Assembly: GCF_950295315.1 (NCBI RefSeq)
Contig: NC_080165.1
Location: forward strand, 7,628,417 to 7,692,416
Direction of reading: 5' to 3'
Length of the DNA stretch: 64,000 nt
Source: Erinaceus europaeus
Taxonomy: Eukaryota > Chordata > Mammalia > Eulipotyphla > Erinaceidae
Below, piece by piece: positions 21,291-32,202 of this stretch; the first letter of the stretch is position 1, and each line of letters starts with the position of its first letter. Made by a program: the position numbers and the translations under genes. Below the pieces are notes generated by a model. The model was not told the DNA's origin and made no database searches. It saw only the letters and a program-made list of their open reading frames with translations.

Positions 21291-22302
21291 GTTGACATTT
21301 ACAATGTTAAACATGTCCTGCTACTGGGATCTCCTGGTTTGACAGGCAGATATCTTAGCACTGTGCTGTCACTCTAGTTCTACTGAGGGTCTTTTCTCTT
21401 CTTCTCCTAATGTCCTCTGGCAGAAGAGAGAGCGCTGTGAAGGCGGTGCATCTCTTAACTAGCCTTAACAAAAATTGAGAGAAACTTAGGCCTAAGTCCC
21501 AGAAAATTCAAGAAAAAAATGTCAGTAATTCTTCAAAGGATGCTCAATGAAGAAAAAACACCTAATAGTCAACCATAAAATGATTTGTATGTATAATATT
21601 TTAGGGCTAGAGCTTATCTTTTCTGAGATAGATGTGTATATAAATTTATTTGTATAAATCTGAAAACATTGAACACTGCCTTAGGAATCATCATATGACA
21701 TGCAGCTTTCAACTTGTTAGGTAAGAACAAGCTCAGATCATCTGAACACACAAATATATAAATATTCAAAAGTTTAACAGATTCGCTGTATACTTTTTCC
21801 TGTCACTCACCATTAATTGGCTGCTCATCACTACTTTTCCCCAACTGTCTTTTAAGAATGATCCTTTGAAACTCAGTGGTGGAAAACTATTGAACAATGA
21901 CCCAGCAGAAGCAAAATATAAATTACAAACTGTTTAAATGATACCATAAATCAACACACATTTTAATTCCACAAGTTATAAAAGTATAAATACTATTTTT
22001 TATTTAGAACTCATTGATTGGTAACAATTATAATACCCCCAGCTGTAAGCAATTAAAAATCCATCCATCGTTGGCTAAAACACAAACAAATATGTCACAT
22101 GCATAAAGAAAAGTCAGGAACCTGGGCAGGCTCCGTGGATTATTGGTCTCCTATCCTAATTTTATCAGTTCTCTTTTCTCTAACATATTGTGTTAGCTGT
22201 ATTTCAATATTGTTGGAAGAAATTTCTACTTGTCCAGGTACCATGACCATACTCAAAAACAACCAGAGGAAGAAAGAGCATCTCTGATTTGAATTATTTT
22301 TT
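21291..22302. other. Unique AT-rich intergenic sequence
   Basis: No recognised gene or repeat, apart from a possible SINE remnant at 21330-21390 (GACAGGCAGATATCTTAGC). Confidence 0.5.
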
Positions 22303-22508
22303 AGTGACCTGTGTGTGGTGGAACTGGTTGAGAGCACACATTACAGTGCACAAGGACCTAGTTTCAAACCTCTGGTCCCCACCTGTGGGAGGAAAGCTTC
22401 ACAAGGAGTGAAGCAGAGCTGCAGGTACCTCTCTCCCCCCTTATCTCTTCCCTCCCTTCCCCTCTCAGTTTTTCTCTGTCTCTATCCAATAATAAATGAA
22501 TAAAAATA
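22303..22508 (+). mobile_element. SINE-B copy
   Basis: GTGTGTGGTGGAACTGGTTGAG head, CCTCTGGTCCCCACCTG and GTGAAGCAGAGCTGCAGG, ending CAATAATAAATGAATAAAAA. Confidence 0.87.
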
Positions 22509-22675
22509 ATTCTTTATTCTCTTTTAAATATGAGAAAACTACCAAAATCTCTCCAGAAAGTCTTTCTGCATCTCAGGAATCTACGTCAAGTCACCTGATT
22601 TACAAACTACTTCCTACCACCCCCAAAATGCTTCATTTTGTTTCATTTTTTTATGCTCTGGAAGCAAGTAATACA

Positions 22676-22765
22676 ATGAAAGGAAGAAAGAAAGAAAGAG
22701 AGAGAGAAAGAAAGAAAGAAAGAAAGAGAAAGAAGGAAAGAAAAAAGGAGGTGGGGGAGGGAACA
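22676..22765. repeat. (GAAA)n microsatellite
   Basis: Purine tract of GAAA and GAGA units. Confidence 0.95.
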
Positions 22766-23655
22766 GAAGGTTTTTTGCCAGTAAACTGGCTGCCTCAACA
22801 ACTCTATGTGGCCGGATATCAAGAAAGAGAATGGCTTTGCAACTGGTGGCATTACTCTGTAAGACACAGCTATATACAAATCATGTCAAAGGGTATAAAT
22901 TACGGTGATGTTGTGTATGATACAGCAAATCCTAACAAAGGGATTTTCAAAGTTAACCCAATTGCCAAATAATGTGATTATAGCAATAACTATCGATTGC
23001 CTTCTTAAACCCTAAGATGGAAGGAATCTTCCACCTCCTCTATAGAGCCTATATTTCCCAGTCCTGGAGCCTCTAGGGTGAGGCTCACATTCCTGCATGC
23101 TTCTCTCAATTCATACTAAATGAAATCGCATCTGCTGATCTCAACCATATCAACACAATGAGTATCACCTCAGCAAGCTTCACTTCAGACATCAGGCGTA
23201 GAATGTCATCCCTTCGGTCTCATTACTCGGGTGATACCTATCTTTTCCTAGGATTCTCTAATCCATTTCAGGTGACTCACTTCCTAACAAAGTCCTAAAA
23301 CCTAGTTATAGACCAGGTCCCATGAGATAGGGTATATGTTTACATGTAACCATAATTTAGGGCAAATATATAGACCTGAAAGCAAAAATGCACAACAGTC
23401 TGCAGTGAGTCAGTATATGCAGCAAGCAAGTAGAAAGACCTAAAAAGACACCATAAAGTTCCTAAAGAAATAGTGTCTACTTAGACTTAGATACCCTATG
23501 CGCCTACCTCCTACTACACTTCCCTCACTCACTCCCAAGCTAACCTTATCAAAGTAAGGACTGCAAAAATTGAATAAGGACAAGAGACTGGCATACTTTA
23601 ATCATGACTCTTTAGTAACTATCAGTCATTGTGTGTATGAGTCCTCCTTTTCTTT
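22766..23655. other. Unique intergenic sequence
   Basis: No gene or clear repeat is seen. Confidence 0.5.
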
Positions 23656-24319
23656 CTTTTTCTATTTTAATTTTATTAGTGACTTAATATCTATTTACAA
23701 AATTATAAGATAACAGGGTGTATAATTCCACACCATTCCCACCACCAGAGTTCCGGATCCCAAATCATTCTATTGGAAGCTACAGCAGTTTTCCCAAGAT
23801 TGTAGATTTGGGCTGACTATTATTTTCTTTTTAATTTTTATTTATTTATTTATTTTCCCTTTTGTTGCCCTTGGTTTTTTTGTTGTTGTAGTAGTTATTA
23901 CTGTTGTTTTTAATCGATGTTGTCATTGTTGAATAGGACAGAGAGAAATGGAGAGAAGAGGGGAAGACAGAGAGGGGAAGAGAAAGGCAGACACCTGCAG
24001 ACCTGCTTCACTGCTTGTGAAGAGATCCCCCTGCAGGTGGGGAGCCGGGGGCTCAAACTGTAATCCTTCCTCCAGTCCTTGCACTATGGGCCATGTGTAC
24101 CCAACCCGCTGTGCTACCGGCTGACTCCATTGGGTTGACTATTATTTCTATAACTGTCTATATTTGTTTTTGCCCATTTCCCCCATAATCCTTTTTATCA
24201 TCCCAGGCCGTGGAAATCACAACACTCTGGGATATTCAATGTAGGGACTCACATTCTGGGCCTCCTACCTGCAAACTGAATTTTCTGCTCACTGTGTTCC
24301 CTCCTGGGTGGAACCTCTA
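23656..24319 (-). mobile_element. Repeat X' copy, host of a SINE-A
   Basis: The plus strand begins TTTTATTAGTGACTTAATATC with CCACCACCAGAGTTCCGG, is interrupted by SINE-A at 23826-24128, and resumes with TTGACTATTATTTCTATAAC. This is the X' 3' variant read backwards. A solo LTR adjoins at 24326. Confidence 0.75.
23826..24128 (-). mobile_element. SINE-A copy
   Basis: Complete minus-strand copy inside X'. The sequence ttgggctgactattattt before it and ttgggttgactattattt after it is the target duplication. Confidence 0.92.
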
Positions 24320-24325
24320 GCTTTC

Positions 24326-24752
24326 TGTTGGGTAGTATGCCAGCTCCCCCGGCTTCTGTCTCTAATCCTGCTTAACTAAGCACCAGCATGCCTGTATGGC
24401 ATTGGTTTGATCCCACTCAAAACTGCAGTCTATTTACATAAATCACTAAGCACCGCCCTCCCTCCAGGGCATTGGTGGTTCTGTGGTAGAATTCTCACCT
24501 GCTCCGCCCCCTCTCCTTGTCACACCCTGATTTTCCACCACTCCCTTTTCGCTCCACCCTCTCTACATCACATCCTGTTTACACCCTACTTGGCAAGTAT
24601 CTATAAGGACAGGTTTGTGAGTTTTCAGTTAGTTTAGTTTTAGCATAGCTTGGTTTAGATTGCGCTGTGTTCTGCATGAATAAAGAGATACTGCGTACAA
24701 CCCAGCCATGAGTCCCTGGTCATCTGTCTCCACTCGCGAAGCTAGTCCGACA
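24326..24752 (+). mobile_element. Solo LTR, main class II family
   Basis: 427 bases, TGTTGGGTAG to AGTCCGACA, flanked by perfect 6-base duplications gctttc (24320-24325 and 24753-24758). AATAAA at 24679-24684 is followed by CAGCCATGAGTCCCTGG and TCTGTCTCC, shared by all members of the family here. Confidence 0.93.
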
Positions 24753-24758
24753 GCTTTC

Positions 24759-25291
24759 CTATGAAATAACAAGAATGATAATAATATCTACCTCAAGGCA
24801 TGTTAAGGGAGATTATATAACTGATATACATAAAGAACTTAGAGGAAACTACAGGGAGCATATGTGCCCTTGACAGAAACTAGCTGTTCTTGCCTTTTCC
24901 CCATGGGAATATACATCAGCCTCGATTATATGCATTCTAAGTACATCACATACACGGAAAGAAAAACAAAGTTAGCTTTTTTTCTTTAGGAATTTTACAT
25001 TTTCGTGAGAATGCAGAAAATAAGCCTAAATTAATAAATAAAAAGCAAAGCACACAATATAGTGACCATGAAGAGGTTCCAAGAAGAGAACTAAAGCCAA
25101 GCATGAGGGAAGAGCAGACTGGAGTTGAGTATGGCAGTTTCTAACAGGGTAACCCAGAGATGCATCATTCCACAGAGAACTAGCAGGAGTGAGTCATCTG
25201 TGCACTTGGCAAAAGAGCAGCCCAGGCAGAGATAACAGCAAGTCAAAGTGCTTAGTGTCTCTACTTCCTGGAAGACTCAAAGAAGATTGGT
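24759..25291. other. Unique intergenic sequence
   Basis: No gene or recognised repeat. Confidence 0.5.
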
Positions 25292-26045
25292 CCAGGAGTC
25301 CAGGTGGTGGGGTACCTGGTTAAATGATCATAGTACCAAGCACAAGGGCCCACTCAAAAATCCTAGTTCAAGCCCTCAGCCCCCCCCCCACCTGCAGAGG
25401 GGTTGCTTCACTGGTGGTGAAGCAGGTATGCAGGTGTCTGTCTTTCTCTCCCCCTCTCAACTTTCCCCACCCCTCTCAATTACTCTCTGTCCTATCCAAT
25501 AAAATGAAAAAAAATGGCTATCAGGAGCTGTGGATCCCTAGTGCTGGTATTCAGCTGTTGTTTTTGACGGGTTATGTTGTTTTTACCGGGCTGGCTTCAC
25601 GGGTGGGTAACAGACGACCAGGGACTCATGGTTGAGCTGTAGGCAGTATCTCTTTATTCATGCAGGACGCAGCACAATCTAAGACGAGCTAAGTTAAACT
25701 CAAAGTACAGTACCGTAAAACTCACAATGCTGTCTTTATATATACTTGCCAAGTAAGGTGGAAACAGGATGTGACATAGAGAGGGTGGAGAGAAAAGTGA
25801 CTGGTGAAAATCAGAGTGTGACAAAGAGGGGGCAGATTAGGCGAGAATCCTATCACTGAACCACAAATGCCCTGGAGGGAGGGTGGGACTTGTTAACAGT
25901 TGTTATGTAAATAGAATGAAGTGGTTATGTAAATAGAATAGTGTTAAGCAGGGGGGATTTAACCAAATGAAACAGAAGGGGTCTCATGCATACCAACATT
26001 CAGCCCCAGTGATAACCTTGGAGACCAAAAAAAAAAAAAAAAAGG
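25292..26045 (+). mobile_element. SINE-A long form split by a solo LTR
   Basis: SINE sequence 25292-25555 continues at 25999-26045 (CCCCAGTGATAACCTTGGAG plus an A run) after the LTR is removed. Confidence 0.88.
25556..25998 (-). mobile_element. Solo LTR, main class II family
   Basis: 443 bases in reverse orientation with 6-base duplications ttcagc at 25550-25555 and 25999-26004. It matches the LTR at 24326 and those of the 30026 provirus through CCAGGGACTCATGG and CTTGCCAAGTAAGG. The terminus has an apparent duplicated AAAACAACA segment (plus strand TGTTGTTTTTGACGGGTTAT, then GTTGTTTTTACCGGG). Confidence 0.92.
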
Positions 26046-26129
26046 AAAAAAGGGAGGAAGTGATGGAGGAAGGAAGGATGAGAAGGATGAGGATGAGAGG
26101 ACTGGTGTAGCCAGAGCAGCATGAGATAG

Positions 26130-26385
26130 AGGGTGATGGGAGGGGCTCAGTGGTGGTGCACCTGGTTGAGTGCACGTTACTGTGCGCAAGAATCCAGGTT
26201 CGAGCTCCTGGTCCCCACCTGCAGGGGGAAGCTTTGCAAGTGATGAAGCAGGGTTGCAGGTGTCTTTGTGTCTCTTTCCCTCTCTGTTTCCCCCTTCTTC
26301 CTGATTTCTGACTGTCTCTATCCAATAAATAAATAAATATAATAAAAAGTTTAAAAAAAATAACTTTAAAAAAAGAAGAAAAAAA
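26130..26385 (+). mobile_element. SINE-B copy
   Basis: GGTGGTGCACCTGGTTGAG head, GGTTCGAGCTCCTGGTCCCC, GATGAAGCAGGGTTGCAGG and a long A-rich tail. Confidence 0.92.
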
Positions 26386-26611
26386 AGGAGATGGGAGAGG
26401 TGACCACAGACACACATACAGGTTAGCTGTGTAGGTCTCTCCACATTTCTGGCTTTACTGAGTGACGTGGGACATCGCCGGATGATCTGAGTGCAGAAAT
26501 GAGAGGAGCTGATGTGCTTTTTTTATAGGATCATCTGGGCCACACAGTAAGAGGAAAATGGACAGGGGAAGAAGTTGAGGATACAAAATCATTAAAGCAA
26601 AGAATAGTTAG

Positions 26612-27291
26612 TGCTGGTACTCGCATGGGGGGCCTCACAGCAGAGCTGAGCCGTAGTACTGGCCTCTCGTGTTAACTCGAGTGGCTAACAACAGGAACAG
26701 ACCAGAAGACCTTTTAGTCACAAATGATCCATTTATTGTACAGAGGCAGACTTTAAGTAGCAGAAGGGAACAAAGGACATTTTTCACATATGGCAATAAT
26801 GATGAGTTTTGAAGGTCAGAGCCTTCATGGTGAAAGTTCTAAGGAATGAAGAGAATTGATAGTGGTAAAAGGGAGTTCCGGAGTGATTAGTGGCAAGAGA
26901 GAAGCAGACAAAGAGAAGCCTTGAAGGCAGAAAGATAAGATAGAGGAGTTAGACCACAGTGGAGAAGAGTGTTAAGGAATTAGAAAGAAGGGCCTTTTGG
27001 TCAAGGCACAATGTTGATATATGGAATATGTGTGAACAAAGCAGGTGAACTATAGTGAACTTTAAGCAGGCAACTATTTGGTTGATAACAAGGAAATGAG
27101 TTAAGTGTTAGGGTGTGTAGGTTCTTGTGATGCTTGGGAGACTGACAATAAGAAACTGAGTCAGGAAAGCTTTTCCCTCCATGCTCAACCCCTGAAAGGG
27201 AGAGGCTGACAGGTGGGGTATCTTTTCAGACCTCCATCTGTATGATGGTAGTTCCCCTATGCTCTACCATGCTTTCACAATTAACCCCACA
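26612..27291 (-). mobile_element. Solo LTR of a second ERV family
   Basis: The 680-base segment has TG and CA ends in either reading. It is flanked by 6-base duplications agttag (26606-26611 and 27292-27297) and has a minus-strand AATAAA at 26732-26737. It does not share the conserved U5 block of the main family, so it is a different class II-like ERV. Confidence 0.75.
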
Positions 27292-27299
27292 AGTTAGGA

Positions 27300-27515
27300 G
27301 TATGGGTGTGATTTCTTTCTCTTTTATTTTTTCCAGAGATGGTACCCAAGTATGTATAATCTCATTACTTACAGGTGATTTCTTTATTTAGACAGAGACA
27401 AAGAGAGAAAGAGACCCCAGAGTACCAGAGCGCTCCCATATGCTGTGAATTCTGGAATCTAGACTCCACACATGACAAAGTATGAACCCCACCCAGTGAG
27501 CTATCACTTCAACAT
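27300..27515 (-). mobile_element. Possible antisense SINE-C/D remnant
   Basis: GACAGAGACAAAGAGAGAAA followed by CCCACCCAGTGAGCTATCAC suggests a reversed tRNA-like SINE. The copy is very diverged. Confidence 0.35.
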
Positions 27516-27889
27516 GAATGTGTGTATCTGGAAGTCCAATCTCAAGGTTAGGTTGGTTCTAGCCAGTTATTAATGGAAAAACTGGAGCATACACAGTCTA
27601 TAGATAACAATATTTTGACAGGAAGGGTGAGAAATTTTCATGATAGAATCATATGATAGATTGATAGAGAGTCAAGATTGATTTAGGATTGGAAATTAAG
27701 GAAGTGTAAAAACACTTTAAAAAAGAAAAAGATTTCTATTAACTAATTTTTAGTGTAAAAGCTGCTGGAATGATGGTGTAAGAAATAAATTCTAAAAACC
27801 AAAGTGTTTTACCTTTTGCCCCCATGATTTCTCCCATTACTACTGGTATAAGAAAAGGTATCTTCATCAGTCTCCTCTCATCTTCGGAC
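27516..27889. other. Unique intergenic sequence
   Basis: Nothing recognised. Confidence 0.45.
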
Positions 27890-28192
27890 AGAGGTTGTAT
27901 TATTTTGTTTTTCCACCAAAATTATCCCAGGAACTCCAATGCCTACACTATGAATCCACCACTCCTGGCTGCCATTTTTCCCCCTTTTTTCTTTTTGATA
28001 GAGAAAGAGAAATTGGGAGGGATGGAGGAAGGGAGAAGATGGTGCTAGAGAGAGAGAGAGAGAGAGAACTACAGGAAGACTTTACCACTTGGAAAGTTTC
28101 TGCCTATAGGTGGACACTGGGGGCTTAGACCTAGGTCCCTGCACATGGGAATGTGGGCACTCAACCAAGTACATCACCACCCAAGATCCCAG
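27890..28192 (-). mobile_element. Long-form SINE-B-like copy
   Basis: The reversed 3' extension (CTATGAATCCACCACTCCTGG) is joined to a SINE-B-like head (CCTAGGTCCCTGCACATGG, CATCACCACCC). An expanded (GA)n tract sits in the middle. Confidence 0.75.
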
Positions 28193-28351
28193 GGGTGCTC
28201 TTTTTTCCTAGCAGTTATATCAGTTTGGTCAGTGTGTTCCATAGAATTGGTCCTTTTCCTACTGTAGTCTTATACTAACAACAGGCAAATAGGTCCTTTG
28301 CATCAGTGTTTATCCTGAGAACATAACCTTGTCTCTAACCTGGGGTAATTT

Positions 28352-28640
28352 TTATTTTTTTTAATTTTTTATATTTATTTATTCTCTTTTGTTGCTCTTG
28401 TTTTTTATTGTAGTTATTATTGTTGTTGTTGTTGTTTATGTCGTTGTAGTGGATAGAACAGAGAGAAATGGAGAGAGGAGGGGAAGACAGAGAGGGAGAA
28501 AGACAGACACCTGCAGACCTGCTTCACTGCCTGTGAAGTGACTCCCCTGCAGGTGGGGAGCTGGGGGGCTTGAACGGGATCCTTATGTTGGCCCCTGTGC
28601 TTTGCACCACATGTGCTTAACCTGCTGCACAACCACCCGA
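28352..28640 (-). mobile_element. SINE-A copy
   Basis: Complete minus-strand copy with TTGTTGTTGTTG tail complement, ACCTGCAGACCTGCTTCACTG and the head near 28600-28640. Confidence 0.9.
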
Positions 28641-28796
28641 CTAGGTTTCTATAGCTATCCCTACCTTCTCATTCCTCCTATTGTCTCTATAAAACACCTG
28701 ATCTTTTTTTTTTTTTCCTTTTGGAAACATCGTTGTTCTGTGTCTTTTCTAATTTTTATAATTTTTTCCACTTAACTCTAATTTCTATTAATTTAA

Positions 28797-28995
28797 AATT
28801 TTTCTATTATCTTAATTTATTGGCTAGAGACAGCCATAAATCAAGAGAAAAGGGGGTGATAGAAATGAAAGACAGAGAGACACCTGTAGCCCTGCTTCAC
28901 CAATCACAAAGCTTTCCTTCTGTGGGTGAGGATTGGGGGGGTCCTTGTGCATTATAACATGTACACTCAATCAGGTGCACCACCATCTAGCCACT
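28797..28995 (-). mobile_element. SINE-B copy
   Basis: TTTATTGGCTAGAGACAG, CCTGTAGCCCTGCTTCACC and GGTGCACCACCATCTAGCC. Part of the B-box region is lost. Confidence 0.82.
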
Positions 28996-29009
28996 CCATC
29001 AATCTTTTA

Positions 29010-29455
29010 ATTTCTTATTAGTGATTTAATAATGGTTGACAAGATTGTGTATAAGAGAAATACAATTCCCACCACCAGATTTCCATATACATTCCCATCC
29101 ACCAGAACGTTCTCTATTCTTTATCCCTCTGAGAATATTGGACCAAAGATCTTCATGTGGAGCAGAAGGTGGAAGGTCTGGCTTCTGTAATTGCTTCTCC
29201 ACTGGACATGAGTATTGGCAGGTGGCTGCATACCCCCAGCCTGTTTCTGTCTTTCCATAGTGGGGCAGGGCTCTGGAGGAGGCAAAGTTCCAGGACACAT
29301 TGGTGAGATCATCTGCCCAGGGAAGTCAGGTTGGCTTCATGGTAGCATCTGCAATTTGGTGACTGAAAAGCACTGAGATATAAAACAGGAACCTACAGGT
29401 AAAAGTCTAGCAGATGAAATTTGAGGTCTTCATATTGGAAGGAGCTAGTAAGTCA
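29010..29455 (-). mobile_element. Repeat X copy
   Basis: The plus strand shows TTATTAGTGATTTAATAATGG, CCACCACCAGATTTCC, GGCTTCTGTAATTGCTTCTCC and GCATCTGCAATTTGGTGACTG, which is X read backwards from its 3' end. Confidence 0.88.
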
Positions 29456-29565
29456 TTTTTTTTTTCATGGACAACTCTCTGCTTTCATGAATTCTACATC
29501 TCTTCAATGACACAATTAATCTCCTGTCCTCTCTAACTTATCCTGTCCATCTGACCCACAATTTC

Positions 29566-29795
29566 AGGTTTTTTTTATTTTGTTCTGTTATCTTAATTTA
29601 TTTATTGGTTAGAGTCACAGACAGAAATCTAGAGGGAAGGGGGTAATAGAGAAAGAAAGAAACAGAGAGACACCTGCAACACTGCTTCACCATTCACAAT
29701 GTTTTCCCCCTGCAGGTGGGGACTGGGGATGTGTACAAGGTCCTTGCGCATGGTAAGTGTACGTTCAAGCAAGTGCAACACCAACAACCCCCTAA
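29566..29795 (-). mobile_element. SINE-B copy
   Basis: TTATTTATTGGTTAGAG, ACACCTGCAACACTGCTTCACC and CCCCTGCAGGTGGGGACTGG. The head region is diverged. Confidence 0.85.
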
Positions 29796-30025
29796 TCCAC
29801 AGTTTAAAAACTTTTCATCTGAAGAATTATTTTATGTCTCTGAATCTTAGTTTGCTCTTCTGTAAAATAAGAGAAGTGGATTAGTTTATCTCTAAGAATA
29901 TTTTCAGTTTTAATTTTTGGTCAACCAGACTTTTTTATTATTTTTGGCTAGTTCTCATTTCTTATCTAATTTGTCTTCAAATATTTAACTTCACTAAAGG
30001 TTCCAAAGTCCTAGTCATGATTTCT

Positions 30026-30409
30026 TATCTGGCTGAGCTTCACTGACGGGAGACAGACGACCCGGGACTCATGGATGGGTGATACGCAGTATCTGTTCAT
30101 TCATGTAGAATGCAGCACAATCCAAGCCAAACTAAACTAAACTAAATTAATATACTTGCCAAGTAGGGTGTAAACAGGCTGTGACATAGAGAGGGTGGAG
30201 CGAAAAGTGACTGGTGCAAATCAGGGTGCACTACGAGAGGGGGCAGAGCAAAAACACATCATGAACCAGTGGGGATTAAACCAATGCCCTGCAGTGGTTA
30301 TGTAAATAGAATACAGTGGTGATGTAAATAGAATACAGTGTTAAGCAGGGGATATTAAACAAATGAAACAGAAGGGGTTTTTAGAAGCAGAATTAGAAGC
30401 ATGCCAACA
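30026..30409 (-). repeat. 3' LTR of the provirus
   Basis: 384 bases and very similar to the other LTR over its U3 part. The polyadenylation hexamer that is intact in the 5' LTR (AATAAA) reads AATGAA here, the terminal CA is mutated to TA, and a few extra TAAAC-like units are present. Confidence 0.92.
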
Positions 30410-30427
30410 ATTCCCCCTTTCTTTTTA
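30410..30427 (-). promoter_or_regulatory. Polypurine tract (second-strand primer site)
   Basis: On the minus strand AAAAAGAAAGGGGGAAT directly precedes the 3' LTR, the expected position and composition. The same tract precedes the LTR at 37547. Confidence 0.9.
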
Positions 30428-30559
30428 ACTAATGGCCATAGTATCAGGAGTGTGGGGTGAACAGAAACCTATATCATACAGGCGTTTTCAAAAGAACTGG
30501 CATATGACATGGAGGAACAAAATAGGAGAGCAGCAGGAACCAGTGTGATGCCAAGGGGA

Positions 30560-30730
30560 GGCCTGAGGGGGCGTTTTCTGCCTCAAAGGGCAAGGCCTAG
30601 CAGGCGAAAGGGCGTTTTTTGCCTCTGGGGGCATCCATTGCCTCAAAAGGGCGTTTTCTGCCTCTGTGGGCGTGACCTAGTAAGGAGGGGGGGATTTCCT
30701 GTCTCTGTGGGCAGAGCGTGGAGGCGAAGG
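30560..30730 (-). repeat. GCCC...GAGGCA repeat cluster in the provirus 3' region
   Basis: On the minus strand at least four irregular units share GAGGCAGAAAACGCCC or close variants, often preceded by GCCCACA or GCCCCCA. The paired GCCC/GGGC and GCCT/AGGC words could form stem loops. A reduced version is present at 37310-37400 in the related element. Confidence 0.8.
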
Positions 30731-31547
30731 TACATGGCCTATAAAGTCCCAAGGCAGCTGGCTGCAGTCAGTCTTTGTGAAACCCAGCAGCGTAAAGGGA
30801 AACTGCTGTAAAGTTATGTAAAGTGTCCAAGAGGTGTACCAGTAAGTCCGATGGAAGTATCAGTACAAAGTAGCTGACCACGGAAGAAAATGCCACGGGA
30901 TGAAATGCTGCACGTCTGTCTCAATGAGGAATGTCAGCCACCAGAATTCTGCTTTTCTGTAGAGAGTGAGCTTTGGAGTCTGTGAATCTGTTTCTTCAGG
31001 TCATGCCAGGTCACATCATTGGTTTTCGGGGGTGTGTTGTAGTCATTCCATCTTGTAGGCAATGTCAGAGAACAGGGGTCCAAATGGATTTCCAGGAATT
31101 CCATTTGAGTAGATGCTTTTTCATATGAAGACTTGACAGTTGAAATTCACTTACTTGTCAAACAAAACTTGTACCAGATTAGAAGTTTACTATAATTGAT
31201 AACTCCTTTATAATTGGAAGTCTTTTCTAGTATGATTTTAAGGTTGTTTAAACAGTTTAAACTCAATAAAATGTGGAAAGGTAAACAGAAGAACCACGGT
31301 TAGAAGCCTCAGGCATGAGATCATTAACATAATCATTGCACTATCTGCCCCGCCCATAACTCATACTGTTTTCAGGATTAAACGTTTCAGATTTATGCCA
31401 AGACATAAAAAAGAAATCAAAGGAGGAAAAAACTATTTTTTGAATTGTTTCTGGATGTCTCTAGAAATCATGGCTGCGCCCAGCATTTTTTTTAAGTCAA
31501 TGTCATACAAAAATTCAGTCATTTAAATCACTCTCATGAAACAGATC

Positions 31548-32171
31548 TCACCATGTAGCATCATGAGTCTCCAGAGGGCGCCTTAGTCCAAAAAGCTCCT
31601 CGAAATTCCATTTAGGGTGCTTCTGACTGTTCCTGCTGGATTGCTTCAGGCACCCATTTTTAAAAGTGTCTTCCCATCGAAGAAAGAATCCAATCAGGAG
31701 AGTAGAACTAACCACATGTCTCCATTCTTGGGGACTTCCAGGGTACTCAAGAATGCTCCTCAAATTAGAGTAGCCCTTCTCCATGGGACACATGTGAGAA
31801 GAAGTCCAGAAAGTCCCAGGGGAAATCTCCATGCATATCCCAAGGTCTACTATCACGGTCATAAAGAACCAAATTGTGGCCCGGAGCAAAATGTAGTCCT
31901 TCTCCTCAGGAAACATGGGACAGGGAATCCAGAAAGTCCAAGGAGAAATCTCCATGCATCTCCCAAGCTCTATGATTAGGGTCACAAGAAACCAAAGTTC
32001 CTGGTCAGGGATCCAAAGCGTGGCCCAGAGCAAAATGTTCCAGAGACAGAGTAACTGTCTCATGATGAAACAGTAGAGGCTTTGGCAAACCTCTTCATAA
32101 GTAGAAAGGCAACCCATGGTGGATGGGTAGCCAGGTTTACTTATCTGGGGGATGGGCGGGTTAGGTCCCAC
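31548..32171 (-). CDS. Uncharacterised 207-residue frame of the provirus
   Basis: The longest frame in the provirus starts with an ATG about 10 bases downstream of the primer binding site and ends at TGA. I recognise no retroviral domain. It contains two degenerate copies of a unit of roughly 40-48 residues. Each copy has a hydrophobic stretch (LWFLVTLIIELG; IWFFMTVIVDLG), then CMEISPWTFWIP or CMEISPGTFWTS, and then a short C-P-M-x-E-K-like end. The hydrophobic stretches could be membrane segments. The stop overlaps a GTGAGA sequence that would make a plausible splice donor. It may equally be a fortuitous frame in a non-coding leader; codon and substitution evidence from other copies would be needed to decide. 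Confidence 0.4.
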   Translation of the reverse strand: MGPNPPIPQISKPGYPSTMGCLSTYEEVCQSLYCFIMRQLLCLWNILLWATLWIPDQELWFLVTLIIELGRCMEISPWTFWIPCPMFPEEKDYILLRATIWFFMTVIVDLGICMEISPGTFWTSSHMCPMEKGYSNLRSILEYPGSPQEWRHVVSSTLLIGFFLRWEDTFKNGCLKQSSRNSQKHPKWNFEELFGLRRPLETHDATW

Positions 32172-32181
32172 GTCGGTGCCA

Positions 32182-32199
32182 GTCCCTGTTCGGGTGCCA
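32182..32199 (-). promoter_or_regulatory. Primer binding site, tRNA-Lys type
   Basis: The minus strand reads TGGCACCCGAACAGGGAC three bases after the end of the 5' LTR. This is the complement of the 3' end of tRNA-Lys(UUU) with one difference from the usual retroviral form (TGGCGCCCGAACAGGGAC). Lysine primers are typical of betaretroviruses and lentiviruses. Confidence 0.9.
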
Positions 32200-32202
32200 T
32201 TA

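Noticed and set aside
22496..22972. A 158-residue plus-strand frame with a Lys/Glu-rich middle
   Set aside because: The charged middle is the (GAAA)n microsatellite, and the ends have no recognisable domain.
25959..26444. Two frames of 143-161 residues on the minus strand
   Set aside because: They cross SINE-B, its A-rich tail and a SINE/LTR junction. No conserved protein is visible.
31617..31979. Plus-strand 120-residue frame inside the provirus
   Set aside because: It is antisense to the provirus and overlaps the longer minus-strand frame, so it is more likely a shadow.
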